NCBI RefSeq assembly: GCF_003589595.1
Contig: NW_020654080.1
Location: 10,239,628 to 10,303,627 of the forward strand
DNA from: Hyposmocoma kahamanoa
Lineage: Eukaryota > Arthropoda > Insecta > Lepidoptera > Cosmopterigidae
Direction of reading: 5' to 3'
Length of the DNA: 64,000 bases
Positions within the stretch are counted from its first letter, which is position 1. Each line of letters begins with the position of its first letter. Positions 10,481 to 21,512 of the stretch are shown here, one piece after another. The position numbers and the translations under genes are program-made. Below the pieces are notes generated by a model. That model ran no database searches and had not been told where the DNA came from. It worked only from the letters and a program-made list of their open reading frames with translations.

Positions 10481-11685
10481 CTTATTAAGCCTCTAATTTA
10501 AATAACCTATTGTTTCAACAGCATATTATCCTTTCATATTGGAGTGCACGAATGGAGCCTCCTCGCATGACATAACATTCTTTACCTGTGTGACTGGCCC
10601 ATCCTGGGCAACAATAACTTGCGCCAAGTGCAAATACTTTCGCCATGATTTCAAGCATTATAGAGTATGCCATCGATACGAAAAAAGAAGACGATTTGAT
10701 TGATTATATGAGTATAAGACAACTATGCGGTAGTTTGGACTTACATTACTTTATCATTATTAGTTTACGGTAGACTTTTGTTTTTCTAGAATGTATTATT
10801 TAATAGTTATAGGCATTACTTCATATAGAGGCTGAAAACTTACTGTGATTCATTTATTATTTATTTCCCACAATGAACAAAACCTGCGCTCCAAATTACA
10901 AATATTTTATGGAAAATTCTGCAGGAAACAACACTTTAATATAGTAATATTTTTTCCTGTTACAAAGGTAGGACGAAAAATAAATTATTCCTGTTATTTT
11001 TCAATAACAACCAATTAATTAAATATATTTATCAGTAAATAAGGTACCTTACACTCAATAATCACACAATTTTCTTTAAAGCTCCAATTTATGTTATTTA
11101 ACTTTTGATCTCCTTGACCATTGTTCTAAATTCGCGTTGTAATGATAATGTTTAAAAATATTTATAATAAAATTGTCAGTGTTTTATATTGATGGAAGTA
11201 AGTGACAAGAAAAACTTTTATAAAATTTACGGCTTTTAACTAACTCCTTGCTGACAAAACTAGTTAATTTTATGTGCTAATAATGAACAGCAAGTGAGAT
11301 CAATGTAGTTGTAATTAAAAACTTATTTAAACAAAAAAAATAATGATTTTTACGCCTGTATTTGCAAATGACTTGTTCTTATAGGCCTCTAGACTTTTCT
11401 GTTAAATTCAAGTTTTGATATTTATGCCCTCGAGACTTAAAATTTTGATTTTAGAAAACAAGACGTATTGGGATGTAAAGTGCAATTTTTTAGAGTTATC
11501 AAAATTTTAACTATACAGCTCTATAAAGCTAAAAAAACTGAACAAAACTGTACATATAACTCATTTTCGACATTTTGACTTATACGCCAATTGAGTCGAA
11601 AGGTATCGATGTATAAAATAGTTATAAGGGGCGTCCCAATGATATTGATTAACGGTTTCATAACGGCCCAAAGACACCTTTTTAA
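10481..11685. other. Long AT-rich stretch, nothing recognised
   Basis: No reading frame, repeat copy or structured element that I can support. Confidence 0.4.
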
Positions 11686-11965
11686 AATTAGCTTGCTGTG
11701 TCCCACGGCTGGGCAAAGGCCTCTTCTCTCGACTTCCACAGTTCCCTGTTTGACGCAATGTTAGGCCAGTCATATATGCATCTAAGTCATCCCGCCATCT
11801 CTTTCTTGGGCTGGCCGTTCTCCGGCACCAACCAAGTGGTTGTGTGAGCCCATCTCTGTGGGTGCAAGGAACAGACGTGTCCAGCCCAATCCCATTTCAC
11901 TTGGCAGACCTTTTGCACATTATCAGGATTGCGTATCTTCGAGTGCAAAGTAGTGTTCCGGGAAG
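11686..11965 (-). pseudogene. RTE-like LINE, C-terminal ORF fragment
   Basis: Read on the minus strand in pieces of more than one phase, it gives KWDWAGHVC, then PRKRWRDDLDAY, then a run near the end resembling EAFAQQWDT. This order matches the C-terminal end of RTE-type endonuclease/reverse transcriptase proteins common in insects. At least one frameshift separates the pieces. It is a dead 3' fragment; the catalytic domains are absent. Confidence 0.65.
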
Positions 11966-12394
11966 ACCCCATAAACAGAAGAAAAGAGAGTACAAAAGCT
12001 ACATCACATTTCACACTACGACAAGCTTACGTCTTTTGCTTCCTCCATTTTCATTCAAGGTATAAACAATAAAAATACACGTATACAGGTACAAAGAATT
12101 ATACACATACAAGTCGTATAATAAACCTCTAAATTTATGTTACCCTTTTTGTGACCATTCAGTACCTAGTCCATTATATTTCTTAGGTAAAAGGAATTAT
12201 GTCGGTACCAGTTTTAATATTTCTCGAAAAAAGCCGTTGAGTGTTAACAACGAACGTTAATTCCATATATTACGGTACCAGGACAATTGTTTACAGATGT
12301 AATGGAGTCTTTGCGTTATCCTTATTGTGACATTTATTGCGTTTAAAGTGGTAATGGCAATAAATAAAATGGAAAATGGCAATACACAGGTTGA
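11966..12394. other. No gene recognised
   Basis: AT-rich with no supported feature. Confidence 0.35.
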
Positions 12395-12645
12395 CATTTG
12401 TTTATTTCACGATAACTCCGGATCTTAGTGAACCGATTTTGATGATTTTTTGCTGGAAAGAGGATACCTCAGTAGTGGTCCCATTTCAATTTGAAGATAA
12501 TATTCAACCTCTAAGGGTGGCGAACTAGGGAATGAATCTGGTTTCGCGCACTTTCCGGTAATCGATTCCAATAAAACTTGTCAAATAGATGACGGTTTGA
12601 AGTCGGTTTTTTAGTACTCTATACTGAGATTATTTTTAGACAAAA
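12395..12645 (+). repeat. Dispersed repeat family E
   Basis: Shares gaaccgattttgatgatt, gtggtcccatttcaatttga, ctctaagggtgg and agtactctatactgagatta with copies at 22732, 40918 and 41965. I recognise the full form (accgacttcaaaaaagg start) as a repeat widespread in Lepidoptera, but cannot name its class. Confidence 0.7.
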
Positions 12646-13072
12646 ATTAATAGACAGTGGAATGGCCCTCTAAAATCATTATGTGTATATCACCTTACAG
12701 AGATTTAATAAAAAACAAAACAAATCGGTTCTATACTCGTATTTTAAATTATTTGCAAAGTCTTTATGCGAGTTAAAAAATATAAACAAATTATATTTAT
12801 AGATGATATAAATAATAGTATAATATTAGAATAGTTTTATTTGAAATCTAACAATTGTCTTCTTGCAAAAATTTAATTGTTTCTTGAATGGTTTTTAGAG
12901 GTTTCGTTCGTTGCTAAAAAGTTTATTAACTTGATTCAATAGGTAATTGAAATGTTGCCTTCTCTAGATCTAATTATTGTAATACTGTACTCTAATTTAG
13001 GCGTGTTCACCTGCTACATTGCATACTTACTTTTGGGAAAGAATAAAGATTGAATATTGAGTATATAAATCG
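12646..13072. other. AT-rich, possible LINE 3' tail at 12965-13060
   Basis: ttttgggaaagaataaagat followed by tgaatattga has a poly(A)-signal-plus-short-repeat look typical of LINE tails. Evidence is thin. Confidence 0.25.
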
Positions 13073-13135
13073 AGTTCTTGCGTTTTTGCGATCGCAACAC
13101 ATTTGAAAATGGAACAATTATTTCGGATCAAAATT
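13073..13135 (+). repeat. Palindromic family P, tail fragment
   Basis: cgagttcttgcgtttttgcg followed by atcgcaacacatttgaaaat matches the one-sided tail of the copy at 8586. The arm decays after ~60 bp. Confidence 0.55.
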
Positions 13136-13849
13136 ACATCAAGGCAGCTTAATTTGTTACTGGTTTATTGGTAATTAAAAATATGTTGGTTTGCATAAAT
13201 ATTATGGATAACTGTTTGGTAATATTCGGTCATAAATTTAAATAAAAAGTACTTAGTATTTTTAATGATAATTTGGAAGTATAAGAACGCGTAAAGCAAG
13301 AAAGAGGAAACAAGTTGGGCCACCTTGTCCCACGACTTGTTTATTAACAACATCACAGAAGGAAAGATCAGAAGCAAGGTAAAGGAAGACTGAGAATTAA
13401 AAGAAGACAGAGGAACACATAAAAAATTACACTAAAGAACCACAGCAAAAAACAGGTCACGTAAAAAGTCATTGTGGCGTAGAAGAGATCTAGGAAGCAC
13501 TACAAAAGCAATGGCCTTAAATAGAGGACGATCGACGAAAAATCAATTTACACAGGTAATGCTTTGACTTCAAGGCATTTATATTTAGACAAATAGATAT
13601 TAACGAATAAATAAATGATTTGGTAACCTCAGTGAAAAATGCGCTAATTCGACTTATATCAATATTCGTTTCTTTAGGCATTCGTCATATCGCACTGCTA
13701 ATACAATAGTATTTTAACTCAAAAGTGTGTTTTTTTCAGAATAGACGAAAAATTCACTTCCGTGATAGATTATTAAAATGTATGGTTAGGTTAAACTTTA
13801 TTACAGACATCTAAACAATTTCTTACTTGCAAAATATATTTAAAAATAA
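13136..13849. other. No gene recognised
   Basis: A Lys/Arg-rich plus-strand translation around 13375-13560 faintly recalls LINE ends but is interrupted by stops. Not called. Confidence 0.3.
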
Positions 13850-14258
13850 ACGGTGCACAGCATCGATGTTTTTGTTGTTCACAATAGTGAACGGGCGACC
13901 ATCACGAAATTCGTCACTGAGATTCACACGACCGCGTTTGAATTCTGTAAACCAGCTATAAATAGTCGTCTTGCATGGTGCTTCATCGCCAAAAGCAGTT
14001 TGAAGCCGAGGGAAGCTCCGCTGAGCTGTTAAATTACACTTAAAGTCGTAGAAAATCATACTACGAAAATTTTCACAAATTAAATCCATGGTGATGTAGA
14101 CAACCAATTTCTATAATGACGCCACAATGTAAAAACAAGTAACGGTTAGATGAAACAAACTGTATTCTACAGCCAAAGAGTTCCATTTTCAAATGTTGTA
14201 ATTATTTTTTAAATATTGTTTATGTAAGTGGCCAGTTCCGGAAATTTATAGTGCGCCC
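13850..14258 (-). pseudogene. mariner element, 5' fragment (inverted end plus N-terminal transposase)
   Basis: On the minus strand the inverted end gggcgcactataaatttccg starts at 14258, next to a TA at 14259-14260. A leader of ~170 bp follows, then ATG at ~14089. The product begins MDLICENFRSMIFYDFKCNL and continues with DEAPCKTTIYSWFTEFKRG and DEFRDGRP, the paired helix-turn-helix DNA-binding part of mariner transposase. It closely matches the copy at 53270. The frame stops after ~83 residues where unrelated DNA begins, so the DDD catalytic domain is lost. Confidence 0.85.
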
Positions 14259-14260
14259 TA

Positions 14261-14477
14261 TGTAATGTGATATAAATTTACATACATCATTTCGTACGTC
14301 ACACTTAAATTCTAAATGTGTGTGTCCTTCCGTCCATATACGATTGTAAGTACTGATTGTGTTGAAGTTATATTATCACACACAACTAAATTAAAATAGT
14401 CTTTTGTTACCTTTGCAAAAATAGCCCGCAGCGACACTGCTTGAAAGTGTTTGTAGGTTTTTGATTTTGTTATTTAT
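14261..14477. other. Short AT-rich gap
   Basis: Nothing recognised. Confidence 0.3.
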
Positions 14478-14757
14478 GATATTATTAAATAAAAAATAAT
14501 AGATAACAAACATTAGACTAAATCACATACGTTGCTCTAATCCCAAAATAGGTAAGTAACTAAAGCATTTGTGTTATGGAAACCGGACACAACAAAAATT
14601 AACTTTTCTATATTGTCTCGTGTCTGGGTGTTTTGTGGTACCGTCCCACAAAATATCCAGACGAGAAAGAAAAGTTAATTTTTTTATATTGACCCGGCCG
14701 AGAATCGAACCCGGGACGTCAGAGGTGGCGATACCATGAAATTCGGCGTGCAAGCCA
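14478..14757 (-). mobile_element. tRNA-derived SINE, family C
   Basis: On the minus strand: a tRNA-like head with cgggttcgattctcgg (B box), a body with ggtaccacaaaacaccca, then ccataacacaaatgctttag and atgtgatttagtctaatg, and an AT-rich tail. The body recurs at 39818-39975. Part of the body (ttttctttctcgtctgg / ttgtctcgtgtctggg) is duplicated inside this copy. Confidence 0.75.
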
Positions 14758-14992
14758 CTCCTGCCTACACGCCTGCTCGTAACAGTTGCAATGCCACTCA
14801 GAGCTTTAAATTGCAAAGATCTGAGGGGCACTGCCACTGCGCCCGTCACACTGAGATATAAGTTGACAAGTCCCATGTACCTGTAATTTCACCACCTTTC
14901 AGCACCCTTACACTTCAAAACCGAAACGCAGTAATACTGAGATCATTGCTTGGCGGCAGAAATAGGTAAGGTGGCAGTACTTCCCTGTGTGA
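14758..14992 (-). mobile_element. SINE family D, lacking both ends
   Basis: Begins within D at cacgcctgctcgtaacagtt and ends at ggcagtacttccctg. It is fused to the head of SINE C, so one insertion has cut the other. Confidence 0.75.
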
Positions 14993-16165
14993 TGCAATCC
15001 TGCTGAGAATATATAAAGATGAATGCTACTATTGATAAAGTACATTATTAATTCACAAAAAGTATCATAACTTAAAAAATACATGTATCCGAATTACAAA
15101 ATTTTGAAATACTATTCTCTCACTACACTAAGTACTTCCTGACTTTTTATTACAACGTTTTGTTTACTAATTTTTTTTATTGCTCTATAATGCAATTCTA
15201 GCGACACATTAACACGTAGAATTATTGTAAACAATGGTCTTGTTTGTCAAATACGTAATGAGGTTAAGGATTATAAGGAGTGCCTCAATGTTATACGGTA
15301 GATTACCTAGACTATACCCTAGCGCCTCATGTAAGACTTGTATAATATTAGAAAACTACATCATACATTTTCTTCATCTTTATATCCTTTTTCTATTAAC
15401 CCGTTCATTAACAATAACGACGTTTACCGTGAACTTAAAAATCAGAATATCATAGTACGGTTATTTTATTTATAATTATTATTCTCTTTTATTGAGGATA
15501 AATTCACTATTATTCTCTAAGTTCACTATCGCATCAAGATTGAGCTTTTCGCCTTTACTACGGGTATTATACAACTTTCTTTGAGGTGGTAGTGTGAAGT
15601 TAAGCAGGAATACCACAGCGCGATCCGAAATGATACTAAAGTAGTGAATACCACAACTTGATATCTCCAATGAACACTATGTCAACTTAATTTTTGGACC
15701 TGTTCTGTTTTTATTTTGTTTTTTGTATCTTTGGAGTTGGAAAGTTGGGGTAGTGTTCATTGGAGGTATTGAACTAAACAAGTAATACGCTAAGTTAGGT
15801 TAGAATAGCGAATACCATAGAGGGATTCACAGTGGCACTAAAATAGTCAATAGGAGAACTAAATGGGTAAAGCGATACACGGTGTACCCCGTTTCGCTAT
15901 ACGGATCACAAATAACCAACTGCGTGCTTTATAGTGCAGTTTCCAAGTGCTTTTTGCCGCCTACTGCTTCTCCATAGACAAATATCAACAACGTATTAAC
16001 AAAATTAAATCGTTTTTACATTTAACATTTTAGAACATATGGAATCTATAAAAGAGTACTACGGCAAGAAAGTAGTAACTTTTTATGTGCTTATACTTAC
16101 TGTCTACGAATGAGTTAATATTTCAAAAGCGATTGCAAAATTGCACTAGACCTGACACAACACTC
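14993..16165. other. No gene recognised
   Basis: A short inverted pair (ctccaatgaacacta at ~15665 and tagtgttcattggag at ~15750) brackets about 70 bp. The 63-codon minus frame at 15479-15670 has no known motif. Confidence 0.35.
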
Positions 16166-16332
16166 AGGGTCGTATTCTAGAACTCTACTCAATGCTCAAG
16201 TCATGATTTGAGTATGGTTTAAAGCACTCGAAATCATACTCAAGTCCCTGCCATTAGGGTCGTATATCCAGTGCTTGTGTTTCAATTGCAATCCTGACTT
16301 GAGCATTGAGTAGAGTTCTAGAATACGACCCT
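16166..16332. mobile_element. MITE M2 (167 bp) with ~38-bp inverted ends
   Basis: agggtcgtattctagaactc at 16166 continues for ~38 bp and is matched by its exact complement ending at 16332. An internal agggtcgtat occurs at ~16254. Flanks are tca/taa if the end is read as GGGTCG, which would suit a PIF/Harbinger-type TWA duplication with one change; that classification is an inference. Confidence 0.8.
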
Positions 16333-16474
16333 AAGACACGTGTAGCTAATATACGCGCTCTTAATTTCCACCTATATAACCGGGATAAAAGCTCTACCGC
16401 AACTGTTTGTTTTAGGTGTGTTCTTTATCCATTAACTAATACGAGCGGAAGTTATGGCGGGTTCCCTAATAACT

Positions 16475-16745
16475 CCTTTGTGAATAGTGTTGTGAAGCTC
16501 ACGCGTAAATGTGGCAGTAGAGCTTCTTGTGAAACAGTTCGTCCTGGGAAGTACTGCTACCTTACCTATCTCTGCCGCCTAGCAGTAATGTGAGCATGGC
16601 GGTGCTCCGGTTTTGAAGGGTAAGGGTGCTGATGAAATTACAGGCGCATGGGACTTGTCAACTTATGTCTCAGGATAACAGACGCAGTGGCAGTGCCCCT
16701 CAGATTTGTTGCGATTCAAATTGTTCGTGCCGTCACTTAATAAAA
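16475..16745 (+). mobile_element. SINE family D, near full length
   Basis: Starts gtggcagtagagcttcttgt and ends ttgttcgtgccgtcacttaa with taaaaat. One internal stretch (the cactgcaactgttatgg segment) is deleted. Confidence 0.85.
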
Positions 16746-17288
16746 ATACTTTTGACTTTATTAAATTATAGTATGTGCAATGATTTACACTCGTTATCGT
16801 GAAAGACTACATAATCGATATACATCATAGATCTATCTTGAGCAATGTAAAGTTATCATTCAGTTGAAATGAACAGATAGAAGCAATGAATACTAATTAA
16901 ATCATTGAAGGAACTTTACAAGGTGAATGTTGTTCTAACACAGAAATGGAAACCTACAAAGATAGATATATCTTTGTAGATAAGTTATCAATTATGGACA
17001 ATTATTTTTATAGGTTTAAATGTAAGATAATAATGATTATTAATGTAAGCAAACAATTTTATTTTTAATTAAATTTATTTAATCCGAAAATTTATGTTTT
17101 TAGAAACCCACTAGGATGTGTGCCTACTCGCAAAACCTCTCTATAAAGAATTTGTGAAAAGCCTGAGAGAAAAATTAAAATTAAAATTTGAATTTATTTT
17201 TTAATTTAATAAAGTTTTTTGTAGATAATAAAAACTTGCTTAGCTTGCCATTTTTGCTTAATATTTTTTTAAAGTACACACTCATAGA
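16746..17288. other. AT-rich, nothing recognised
   Basis: Only a small palindrome, ctacaaagata/tatctttgtag at ~16955-16980. Confidence 0.35.
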
Positions 17289-17315
17289 CCCGCACTAGGG
17301 AAACTGGACTGTAAG
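17289..17315 (-). repeat. SINE family A, 3'-end scrap
   Basis: cccgcactagggaaact is the complement of the family A end. Nothing else of the element remains. Confidence 0.5.
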
Positions 17316-17379
17316 AGTCATCTCAAATATATAAACTGTATTTACCGTGTATGCTTACAAATTAATATATCTCTACCTT

Positions 17380-17380
17380 A

Positions 17381-17419
<39 letters not shown>
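17380..17419. repeat. (TC)n microsatellite
   Basis: About 38 bp of almost uninterrupted tc dinucleotides. Confidence 0.95.
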
Positions 17420-17423
<4 letters not shown>

Positions 17424-17446
17424 ATGCTTATAAGTTATAAGTCTGT

Positions 17447-17600
17447 GTTCACTATTCTATTCTTACATTGGTTCGTTCCATCAACACTGCCATCAAAATT
17501 CTCAAAACGTGTGGACGTGATCTAAACTCCAAACTCCAAATTTCTCGTGATTTACTGTTAAATCATTATAGATGTGGTATTGTTAAATCTGAAACCACCT
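17447..17600 (+). other. Unrecognised 50-codon open stretch
   Basis: Between a taa near 17445 and a tga near 17600 the plus strand reads LVRSINTAIKILKTCGRDLN and continues to HYRCGIVKSETT. Composition looks protein-like (mixed codons, amphipathic), but there is no ATG at the start and I recognise no family. It could be the decayed C-terminus of a transposon protein. Confidence 0.25.
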
Positions 17601-18283
17601 GAACACATGCATTTTTATAATGCAATGGGTGAAGTTATTTAAACGCAAGATTGTAAGGAAAGAAATGTGTAAAAGAGTGGGAGGATGGATTTGAAATAAA
17701 ATAAGAGAAGATGAGCGCGTTGCGAACGGGATTTTTTATTTTTTGGATGACGTACGATGGAATATGGTGGAAGAAGTAGCAAGATTGAAGCTTTATTTAG
17801 TCTGTGATTGAAGCGATAATTTTTCACCTTGTCCTTTTCTGTGATTATCCCACATAGATAAGTATATAGGCCCTGGGGGGGTAAGTGTTGTCAGGATTGT
17901 GTTAAGTAGGGAGTGTATGTGGACTGAGCCTTTCCTTTTCTTTTCCTAAGGCTAGGCTGCCAGTTTATACACTTATTCAAAGAACAAGAAATCATTCTTT
18001 GTCCGAAGTCGGTTAGAAAAGGTTTAAGTTTCAAACAACCTTCCCGATGATATTGCAAAATAGCACTTTTGTCTTAAACATACATCTCAGATATTCAAGT
18101 GAGTTTCGTAGGAACATATTTGTCACGTCAACTACAAATCTTAGATGTTTTCGTAAGTTTCGTAATCGTGTTAACGCAATCGTTTCGACATTTTTTAAAC
18201 ATTTTTTTAATGATGTACTTACAAATAACTACACCGGTTTGAAAGATCTCTGCATATTATACTTATAGATTGCAACACCCCAA
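17601..18283. other. No gene recognised
   Basis: Contains a G run (gggggggg near 17876) and mixed sequence; no supported feature. Confidence 0.35.
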
Positions 18284-18748
18284 GGGCGCGTGTACACGCT
18301 AAAAAATTCGACGTGTCTGAAAAGATGAGAATGGTCTTGTACACGACAAATACTTTGTCGGATCTTGCCACGGAAACATGTCATGTCTGTTGCAGACGAG
18401 AAAATGATGAGTATGTTACGATACGAATGCTTTCGGACAGACGTGTGTAGGGTAAAATGTGTCATTGCATGACGAGTCTTCCAGGTAGCTGTCGTTTTAC
18501 TACCGACTGTAGGAAGAAATATGTTGTTGTATATGTTGACTTCTAAGCAACACTCGTCCAGGCGCATGAACGTTCGCTTACTGACAATGCACCTCATCCC
18601 GCCCCATACAATAGCGGCAGAGCGCGTCGTGTCGGGGTGGACAATATTTTTTTCTTGTCCGACGCCGAGGCAGTGCACGTACACAGTGTAGAAACGACAC
18701 GAATTCTTGCATAGACCCTGCGACTTTTCGTAGCGTGGACACGCGCCC
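18284..18748. mobile_element. MITE M3 (465 bp), PIF/Harbinger-like ends
   Basis: Terminal inverted repeats of 17 bp with one mismatch: GGGCGCGTGTACACGCT at left, complement of agcgtggacacgcgccc at right. Flanking triplets are caa and taa, consistent with a TWA target site with one change. The interior is GC-richer than its surroundings. The 151-codon minus frame here has no recognisable transposase motif, so I treat the element as non-autonomous. Confidence 0.7.
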
Positions 18749-19184
18749 TAACAAGGTCCATATTTGTACAAGATACATTTCTTTCTGCTGTACATCATGC
18801 AATTAATTAAAGAAATAAATATAAAGCCGTATTGCCCACTACTAATGCAGTATATTATTGACTGAAACAATAAACATTTCAATATGCTCAAGAAAGGCCT
18901 AATATTAACGGGTATGTTTCGTAAAAAAAAATTCGTAATTGTTGGTCGCCTTACATTGCGTGTTATCATTTGATATATTCTAGAAGATATACTTAAGGAT
19001 TGTGCTGCACTATACATCGTGAAATTTTAATTACTCGACAATATTAAAAAAGTAATAGTCGTGTTACGAAAATATCCTTTATGATGCCCTTAATTTACAT
19101 TCCTAATTATGTCACACACACACACCTACACACCCTGCTAACTTAGGTCATCGTCTAATACCTTTAAATATGTAGTAGGATAAC
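18749..19184. other. No gene recognised
   Basis: AT-rich; a short cacacacacacc run at ~19112. Confidence 0.35.
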
Positions 19185-19451
19185 ATATCGTCGCCTTACT
19201 TTCTCAAATTCGTATCTTACTTATAAAGAGTGATTATTCAGGAGATGGCAAAACTTTCTATTTATTTTAAATTTCTTCTCAGGGGTGTTAATTTGGATGC
19301 ACTACTTTAAGAATACGTAAAAGCTAATTCATAAATATGAAGGACATGTGGTGTGAAATCAGCTGGCAACATTTGTATATGTAATCCATGTTTTGCATTT
19401 CAGTAAGTTCGTGCGTTAAGATACGAGTTTGAGAAAGTAAGGCGACGATAT
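19185..19451. mobile_element. MITE M4 (267 bp) with 35-bp inverted ends
   Basis: Left end 19185-19219 (atatcgtcgccttactttct start) and right end 19417-19451 are complementary over 35 bp with one mismatch. TA lies at both junctions if the true end is TCGTCGCC, but the local atat symmetry makes this ambiguous. Confidence 0.8.
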
Positions 19452-20324
19452 ACTCTTTAATTTTTTAATTTAATTTTTTTAAACAACTTATATCTGACCA
19501 TTCATTAGCCGCTCACGCGATACATGGAGCCGTAGACGCATACCACACCTAGAGGTGCCGGTGATGATTTTATACCGATTTATCGGATATCGAAGTTATA
19601 ACAGGTAAAAGAACTAATACTAATTGCTATTTCGGTAACTACTCTAGCAAACCATAAAGTTTTTAATGCCTGGGTCTGTCAATTAAAAAAAATAAACAAC
19701 TTCAAAAATACGTCACGACAATCGTGTGTGTTATTGTTTGGGCTGGTGGTTTCGGTGTTTATTTATTGAAAACATACCGTAAGTAGCGTTTTTTAAGTTA
19801 CCCCTGAATATAAATGTTTATAAACTATACTTTAAGGAGTTTTTTAATGGTAAACGTTAGAACCACTCAAACGGAATATTATCATATTTACCCAAGTACA
19901 CCAAAAATTTCATTAGTGCTTTTTAAGTGCAGGATTTGCGGTGTATTACTGCATTTTATTTGAGATGTTTTTGTTGTTGTACGGAGGGTATTTATTTAGC
20001 AATGCAAAATAATAATTTTTATTTATAAAAACTTGTATTTAAACTGAATCCTTTTCTAATTTGCGAAACCAAATAGCCACCATTTTGCGGTAGGATGAGC
20101 GCATCGCATGAGCGGCTAAACAGCCGAGAATATTTAAGAACGAAATTGTTTCAGGTGAAATGTGTAAGCTGGCAATATCTGGTGTATTCCATCGCCATGG
20201 CAACTAATTTTCGTCAACAGACAACTGCCGGGTACATGGTGTAGTTTAATGTTTGGAATGCACGTAAAATAAATTTTCTATGAAGATCGTGTACTGTATC
20301 CTTAGTATAAGTATACTACTACTG
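19452..20324. other. No gene recognised
   Basis: AT-rich; no supported repeat or coding sequence. Confidence 0.35.
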
Positions 20325-20380
20325 TCACTTACCACCAGGCACACGACTTGTTCGTCCCGTCACTTGATATCATAAAAAAA
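20325..20380 (+). mobile_element. SINE family D, 3' end only
   Basis: cgacttgttcgtcccgtcac, ttgatatcat and an A run: the last ~50 bp of family D with its A-rich tail. Confidence 0.7.
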
Positions 20381-20390
20381 AATAAAGCCA

Positions 20391-20475
20391 CGTGTAATCT
20401 GCCTCTATGACCGAACGGTTACCATGCTGGACTGCTACGTAGAGGTCCCGGGCTCGATTCCCTGACTATAGGATA
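20391..20475 (+). mobile_element. SINE family A, tRNA-like head only
   Basis: tgcctctatgaccgaacggt and gaggtcccgggctcgattcc (A and B boxes) are present. The body is missing after ~80 bp. Confidence 0.7.
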
Positions 20476-20924
20476 TATAAAAATCAATAAAAATCAATAT
20501 AGACCACTTTGAGAATCATCGACCTAGATCTATCGTCGATCGTTCATCATTCAATGACAAATAGAGCAGATCGATTTGATGCAATAGGAACTGTTTGTCG
20601 ACGTTGACTCATCGTATTCTACCATCGGTTGACTATAGATTGGTTGGTGTGATAACACCCTACGACGTACGATCTTAACCAACTTTCTAACATTCTCGGT
20701 TGATCGTATGTCTACCTTTTCCGTATGTGAACATATCTCACTGATAGAACGTGTTTGAAACGAGTTATAGCTCTAGACATAAAGTGATACGACAGGAGAG
20801 TGACGATATTATAGTTATTACAAATTAGTTTTGGAGTGACACAGATTAGAGTTTCGTTATATTATTTATAAAAAAAATTGAACCTGTTCGTGGACAGTAC
20901 TTATCTAAATAATGCCAGAGAGTA
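20476..20924. other. No gene recognised
   Basis: Nothing supported. Confidence 0.3.
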
Positions 20925-21205
20925 TGAGGTAATTGCACGATTTAATACCGCCTATCCATCCCATCTTGTGGATATTCCAAGGATTCGCACGATGCGGTAT
21001 GCTTCCACATTTGTGTGGCGAACGGCTATTGAGTAGAATTCCCTGCCTGCAGACTTGTTCCCTGAATGGTATAACATGGGCCTTTTCAAGGTGAGAGTGA
21101 ATAGGCATTATTTAAGTGTGCATGCTCCATCATCGACCTCATCGTCACTTTCCATCAGGTGAGATGGAGGTCAAATGCACACTTATTTTTTAATAATAAA
21201 AAACC
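20925..21205 (+). pseudogene. LINE-J tail, long copy
   Basis: Includes tggatattccaaggattcgc, agaattccctgcctgcagac, ctttccatcaggtgagatgg and an A-rich end. Translation in pieces recalls the WNSLPA..FPERYNL..FKVRVN pattern at the C-terminus of Jockey-like reverse transcriptases; frameshifts and stops are present. Confidence 0.7.
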
Positions 21206-21299
21206 ACACTCCAAAATGTTACTTCTTTTCTTTGTGCAGTGCTTGTATTGATTCAGTACAATAATTACGCTTTTTCACTAACAGCTGATTCCGTCAACA

Positions 21300-21512
21300 T
21301 TCTTGTATAAAAGAAAGTACGGCTTTGGCCGGTAAGTACAGGCGGCCTAGGGTATGTGCCGATAGCTTAGGACTCGCGTGCACTCGCGCCGCGCCTCTGC
21401 AGTTACCGACCCGTGGCGCATCTGAACAAGCCGCCACGAGCGAACACGACGCGCTCGGGCAGCGGACATCTTCCCAGGTTGCTTTGGCACGCTTTAGAAG
21501 TTGCTAGACGTT
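21300..21512 (+). promoter_or_regulatory. GC-rich patch with TATA-like box; speculative promoter
   Basis: cttgtataaaagaaagtacg (TATA-like, ~21303) precedes ~190 bp of GC- and CpG-rich DNA with a 60-codon open frame (21325-21507) of no recognised family. The layout resembles an insect core promoter plus leader. It could equally be an unrecognised repeat; no downstream gene is visible. Confidence 0.25.

Noticed and set aside
13375..13560. Lys/Arg-rich translation resembling a LINE C-terminus
   Set aside because: Several stops and no clear motif order; too weak to call.
18229..18684. 151-codon minus-strand frame
   Set aside because: Spans the MITE M3 interior and runs past its left end; no recognisable domain, overlapping frames in other phases.
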